NCBI GenBank assembly: GCA_963582255.1
Contig: CAUZRD010000010.1
Span: forward strand, 1-27,994
Source: CAUZRD01 sp963582255
GTDB lineage: Bacteria; Pseudomonadota; Alphaproteobacteria; Rhizobiales; TMED25
Direction of reading: 5' to 3'
DNA: 27,994 bases
The notes beneath the pieces are model-generated. The model did no database searches, was not told where the DNA came from, and was given only the letters and a program-made list of their open reading frames with translations. The position numbers and the translations under genes are program-made. The stretch's first letter is position 1. The number at the start of each line of letters is the position of its first letter. Of this stretch, positions 24,544 to 27,994 are shown piece by piece.

Positions 24544-27021
24544 TTAACTGCGGTTGGTAAAAGCCCTCTGCCACCATCCGCCCCGTTGGAATTGTTCACC
24601 CTTAGTGTCACCATCCCCGCTAGGATAGGTGCCTTGAACATCCTCTTTACTAGAAAGTTTGTCTTGTGGTCCGGACGCGGCAACGTCCTCAAGGACACTT
24701 GCTTCTGGAATCTCACTTATGCCACGATCAGCGTCATTTTCAGGCGACTTACTGGCTCCATTTGCCGCCGTTTTGTCAGCACTTTCAGTAAGCTTACTAT
24801 CTTCATCGTTTGTTTCCGTACTCTCCGCTGTAACCGCGCCATCATCATCGCGCCGCTGCCTGCGTCCACCACGGCGTCCGCGACGGCGTTTTGGTTTCGA
24901 TTTTGGTTGCTCACCATCCGCTTCGTCAGCTTGAGTCTCCTGAACTTGAGATGGTTCATCGTCGGCATGGACGGCCTCCTCATTCTTTATCTCTTCTTCT
25001 GGGGGACGTCTGCCACGCCGTCTGCGTCGACGGGGGGTGGGCGTTTCAGCGTCACCATCGTCGCTTGTTGTTTGCGGAGCGGAGGCTGGAGTGTTCTCTT
25101 CAAACGCAGTGTCAACTTGGACAACTGTATCAATTTGTGATGGAACGGCTTGAGTTGTCATGGGACCTTTTTCAATCTTAAAATCAGATCCGTTCAACGT
25201 TTCATCAATAGAGATAGTAATTTCAATTCCATATTTCTGTTCAATTTCTGCAATATGCGCCCGCTTGCGATTGAGAAGATAAATCACGATATGAGTGCTC
25301 GATGAGACCGACATATGGTTGCGCAGGCCGTCAGCCGCCAATTCTTCAAGGGCGCGAACAATTTGCAGAACCGTCGAGCTTACGGAGCGTACTCGACCCG
25401 CTCCCTGGCAGTCAGAGCAAATTCCCATAGTGCCCTCGATGACGCTTGGTCGAATGCGCTGACGCGACATCTCCATGAGGCCAAAATGGCTGATCTGGCC
25501 AACCTGAATGCGTGCTCGGTCAGTTTTTAGACTTTCCTTTATACGACGTTCTACCGCACGATTGTTGCGGTGCTCTTCCATATCGATGAAGTCGATCACC
25601 ACAAGTCCTGCTAAATCGCGCAATCTAAGCTGTCTGGCGACTTCGCTGGCCGCCTCCAGGTTAGTCTGATAGGCGGTGTCCTCGATATTATGTTCACGTG
25701 TTGATTTCCCCGAGTTGACATCGATTGCTACCAGCGCTTCAGTTTGGTTTATAACAAGATAGCCACCGGATTTTAGTGTTACCTCTGGGGAGAACATTTC
25801 GTTCAGTTGCGATTCGATCTTGTAACGAACAAACAGCGGTTGGGTATCTTTGTACTGTTTTACATTGCGGGCGTGGCTTGGCATTAGCATTTTCATAAAT
25901 GCTTTAGCTTCGCGATAGCCGGTTTCACCCTCAATCAGAACCTCATCTATCTCTTTATTGTAGAGATCGCGGATCGACCTTTTGGTCAGGTTCCCTTCTT
26001 CATAAATCATTGAGGGTGCGGTTGATTTTAGAGTTAATTCACGGATGGATTCCCACAATCTCTGAAGATAATCAAAATCTCGTTTGATTTCGACTTTGGT
26101 ACGATTTGCGCCCGCGGTTCGTACGATCACTCCCGTGCCTTCGGCAACCTTAAGATCACCAGCTATCGATTTAAGTCGACGTCGGTCAGTCACATTAGTG
26201 ATCTTGCGCGAGATTCCTCCACCGCGTGCGGTATTGGGCATCAATACACAATAGCGTCCGGCGAGGGAAAGATAGGTGGTGAGCGCCGCACCTTTCGTGC
26301 CACGTTCTTCCTTCACCACTTGGATTAAAATGACCTGCCGCCGGCGAATGACTTCCTGAATTTTATATTGCCGCCGCTTTGAAACGTGCCGCACTGGGAC
26401 TTCTTCCATCGCGTCTTCAGCGCCAACATTCTCAACATCTCTGTTGACGTTATCTGCGTTCAAATCTTCATCGGCCTCCTCGTGGAGAACCGGTGTTTTA
26501 GCCTGTGCCGCAACCGGGCGACGTCTGGATCTGGTGCGCGGGCCTGCTGAACGCTTTTGCGGGGCTGCAGTCTCTTCAACGGCGCTTTTGGGTCCGTGCT
26601 CACCATCTTTGTCGCTAGAACCGCTCTCATCATTAGCTCCGGCTCCATTATCTTCATTGGTGGCTTTCTCCACGCCGGCACTGTCGGAGAGATTGGGTTC
26701 TTCGGATCTGGACTGGTCTTCCTCATCAACAATGTCGTCAACAGCTTCTTTCAAAAGCTCCTGACGATCTGAAACTGGGATCTGATAATAGTCTGGGTGG
26801 ATTTCGGTAAATGCCAAAAATCCGTGCCTGTTGCCACCATAGTCTACAAACGCGGCCTGCAGAGAGGGCTCAACCCTCATGACTTTAGCAAGATATACAT
26901 TCCCGCGTAGCTGTCGTCTTTCTTGTGATTCAAGGTCGAATTCTTCTACTCGTGATCCTTTGCAGACAACGACGCGCGTTTCTTCGTTGTGCGTCGCGTC
27001 GATAAGCATTTTACTAGCCAT
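24544..27021 (-). CDS. rne: Ribonuclease E
   Basis: RNase E starts most mRNA decay and processes rRNA and tRNA. The product has 825 residues from the ATG at 27021, with GAGGA six bases ahead; a GTG at 27039 in the same frame contains that site and is rejected. The S1 domain (about 30-255) is split by an acidic, charged insert of about 115 residues (roughly 95-210). The catalytic aspartates lie in VAIDVNSGKSTREHN (D434) and VIDFIDM (477-480). The zinc link is C535-S-D-C538. The C-terminal half is disordered, with arginine-rich patches (RRRRRRGRR and KSKPKRRRGRRGGRRQRR) that bind RNA or partners, and ends with a tryptophan-containing GGWWQRAF segment. Confidence 0.96.
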   Translation of the reverse strand: MASKMLIDATHNEETRVVVCKGSRVEEFDLESQERRQLRGNVYLAKVMRVEPSLQAAFVDYGGNRHGFLAFTEIHPDYYQIPVSDRQELLKEAVDDIVDEEDQSRSEEPNLSDSAGVEKATNEDNGAGANDESGSSDKDGEHGPKSAVEETAAPQKRSAGPRTRSRRRPVAAQAKTPVLHEEADEDLNADNVNRDVENVGAEDAMEEVPVRHVSKRRQYKIQEVIRRRQVILIQVVKEERGTKGAALTTYLSLAGRYCVLMPNTARGGGISRKITNVTDRRRLKSIAGDLKVAEGTGVIVRTAGANRTKVEIKRDFDYLQRLWESIRELTLKSTAPSMIYEEGNLTKRSIRDLYNKEIDEVLIEGETGYREAKAFMKMLMPSHARNVKQYKDTQPLFVRYKIESQLNEMFSPEVTLKSGGYLVINQTEALVAIDVNSGKSTREHNIEDTAYQTNLEAASEVARQLRLRDLAGLVVIDFIDMEEHRNNRAVERRIKESLKTDRARIQVGQISHFGLMEMSRQRIRPSVIEGTMGICSDCQGAGRVRSVSSTVLQIVRALEELAADGLRNHMSVSSSTHIVIYLLNRKRAHIAEIEQKYGIEITISIDETLNGSDFKIEKGPMTTQAVPSQIDTVVQVDTAFEENTPASAPQTTSDDGDAETPTPRRRRRRGRRPPEEEIKNEEAVHADDEPSQVQETQADEADGEQPKSKPKRRRGRRGGRRQRRDDDGAVTAESTETNDEDSKLTESADKTAANGASKSPENDADRGISEIPEASVLEDVAASGPQDKLSSKEDVQGTYPSGDGDTKGEQFQRGGWWQRAFTNRS

Positions 27022-27689
27022 GAATATTCCTCGTCGCACGCCCCAGCATCGTTTGCGCTGCTTCGATATGCTCCGCGTAAATGGTACTTGGGATCGTATG
27101 CGATATTTGGTTGATTAGCCTGAAATGAGATGGCATCGCAGATGTAGGTATCTGTCGATCCAAGGCATGATGCGGCAGTCGCTCTATCGAAGTTTGCTGC
27201 GCACTCACGGACTATCATTCCGACTTTCTTTTGGTTCGCAGTCTGCATCTAGCAGACTTACGGGTGAATCTTGCTAGATCCAAAGATCTACAAGAACAAT
27301 TAACCACCACTTGGCGGTATTATTTTCGATACTCGTGTTTCGCCAAGTATTTATCGACGAATTTACGCGAAAGTGTTCAATTCGGAAAATCACATCTTAG
27401 CATGCGGGACGCGGTTGGAAATATTCTCAAACCACAAATTTACTGGTTTGTAGATCTTATGCTCAATAGGCGTTCATACGTGTCCGATTCGCCGCTTGGT
27501 GACTCACCTTAAACTTCTGAGTACTAATTAAAGCCTTGCGGCCTAGATTTGCAAGGCTCATGCACAAGTTTAATCATCAATGCTCGCCAATCGCTGCATT
27601 GTAGAAAAACATTGGTTGATAAAATTTTTCTAACTTGAACGCTACGTTGTGATCGACCAATCTCACGCTAGGGAGATATTAAAAAGCTG
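27022..27689. other. 668-bp divergent intergenic region between rne and amiC, rich in hairpins
   Basis: No gene is supported here; an open frame at 27231-27512 looks accidental. The region contains at least seven perfect inverted repeats: CAGAT/ATCTG at 27139-27154, AGTCTGC/GCAGACT at 27240-27258, TAGATC/GATCTA at 27275-27290 (extended by CTTG/CAAG with one bulged base to 27270-27294), ACTTGGCG/CGCCAAGT at 27310-27349, CGAATT/AATTCG at 27359-27385, CAAACCA/TGGTTTG at 27428-27450 and AGCCTTGC/GCAAGGCT at 27532-27558. On the minus strand this would be the rne leader. E. coli rne has a long structured leader that mediates autoregulation; a similar role here is inference. Confidence 0.55.
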
Positions 27690-27994
27690 ATGCGGCCATT
27701 CAGACCAACTGATTCTAAAGTGATTTTCTGGCTTGGACTTCTGTTGGTGATTTTGGCCTTTGCGCCATTAGCTCAAGCTGAACCGATCGCGATCGCCCAA
27801 TCTGTTCACTTGAATGTGAGTGGGGATGTAACCCAGTTTGAACTCGAGCTCGATCGCGATATTGAGTTCAGTGTTTTTGCACTGGCAGATCCTTACCGCG
27901 TAATTATTGATCTGCCTGAAATTGATTTTCAGATTCCGCAAGTGGCCGGGCCTTTGGACAATGTTATGATTTTGGCCTATCACTTTGGTCTGTT
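27690..27994 (+). CDS. amiC: N-acetylmuramoyl-L-alanine amidase with AMIN domain, N-terminal part
   Basis: The first 101 codons of a gene that runs off the right edge. From the ATG at 27690 the product has a signal peptide (residues 10-29, hydrophobic core IFWLGLLLVILAFAPLA, cleavage after AQA) and then an AMIN domain: FELELDRDIEFSVFALADPY and RVIIDLPEIDFQIP, with the PQVAGPLDN stretch and a glycine after YHF at the end. AMIN domains bind peptidoglycan and target AmiC-type amidases to the septum, where they split daughter cells. The catalytic amidase-3 domain is outside the window. A GGGAG lies at 27671-27675, rather far from the ATG; the frame is closed by a TAG at 27669, so no earlier ATG exists. 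rne-amiC divergence is usual in alphaproteobacteria. Confidence 0.85.
   Translation, partial: MRPFRPTDSKVIFWLGLLLVILAFAPLAQAEPIAIAQSVHLNVSGDVTQFELELDRDIEFSVFALADPYRVIIDLPEIDFQIPQVAGPLDNVMILAYHFGL

Noticed and set aside
24529..25140. 203-codon frame antisense to the rne C-terminal half
   Set aside because: Its residue pattern mirrors the repetitive arginine- and acid-rich codons of rne; there is no independent support.
27231..27512. 93-codon open frame in the rne-amiC interval
   Set aside because: Composition and sequence look random, it has no ribosome site or recognisable domain, and it runs through several perfect hairpins; the hairpins explain the region better.
27532..27558. AGCCTTGC/GCAAGGCT hairpin as an intrinsic terminator
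   Set aside because: There is no run of T after the stem on either strand, only mixed A/T bases, and no gene ends nearby.
1..27994. Mobile elements, CRISPR arrays, tRNA genes or defence systems
   Set aside because: I saw no repeated spacer units, transposase or integrase frames, T-loop-like tRNA ends outside coding sequence, or defence domains; gene order is that of a core chromosome.

Overview
The window is a stretch of core alphaproteobacterial chromosome. The gene families point there: a DnaA-like regulator of the HdaA type, DUF2066 and DUF2155 proteins, the NDUFA12-type complex I accessory subunit, a short MlaD, a large B12-dependent ribonucleotide reductase (NrdJ), and RNase E with an acidic insert in its S1 domain. 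Base composition looks close to balanced throughout. I see no insertion sequence, phage gene, tRNA, rRNA or CRISPR array. I cannot assign a genus.

Layout. (1) Positions 1-1114, minus strand: purM with the first codons of purN at the window edge (purine synthesis). (2) 1188-4696, plus strand: DUF2066 protein, a CDP-alcohol phosphatidyltransferase, an AI-2E/PerM membrane protein and hdaA, closed by an intrinsic terminator at 4740-4765. (3) 4766-4989: a gap with a possible 38-codon ORF and a 16-bp perfect palindrome. Many alphaproteobacteria carry polyphosphate kinase (ppk) at this place; here it is absent. (4) ppx (plus) meets rnd (minus) tail to tail, and aspS diverges from rnd. (5) A membrane CSS/EAL cyclic-di-GMP phosphodiesterase, convergent with nrdJ. 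(6) A 427-bp divergent region between nrdJ and the NDUFA12 gene with a full TTAA-N7-TTAA CtrA-type site beside a GANTC site. (7) 15646-17735, plus strand: NDUFA12 subunit, mlaD, a SAM methyltransferase and DUF2155. (8) 17660-23099, minus strand: M48 protease, DsbA-like oxidoreductase, aroQ, accB, accC and aat, transcribed from right to left. The DUF2155 and aat reading frames overlap at their 3' ends. (9) An aminotransferase (plus) converges with rne (minus). (10) A 668-bp region rich in hairpins separates rne from the truncated amiC at the right edge.

How the genes work together: the window is mostly housekeeping. It covers purine and fatty-acid precursor synthesis, the shikimate pathway, tRNA charging, RNA decay and maturation, dNTP supply, replication control (HdaA), envelope maintenance (MlaD, M48 protease, DsbA, AmiC, phospholipid synthase) and protein turnover (Aat). 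I found no clear new defence or mobile system. The points most worth a second look are regulatory or comparative: the missing ppk and what fills its place, the CtrA-type site at nrdJ, the structured rne leader and the DUF2155/aat overlap.
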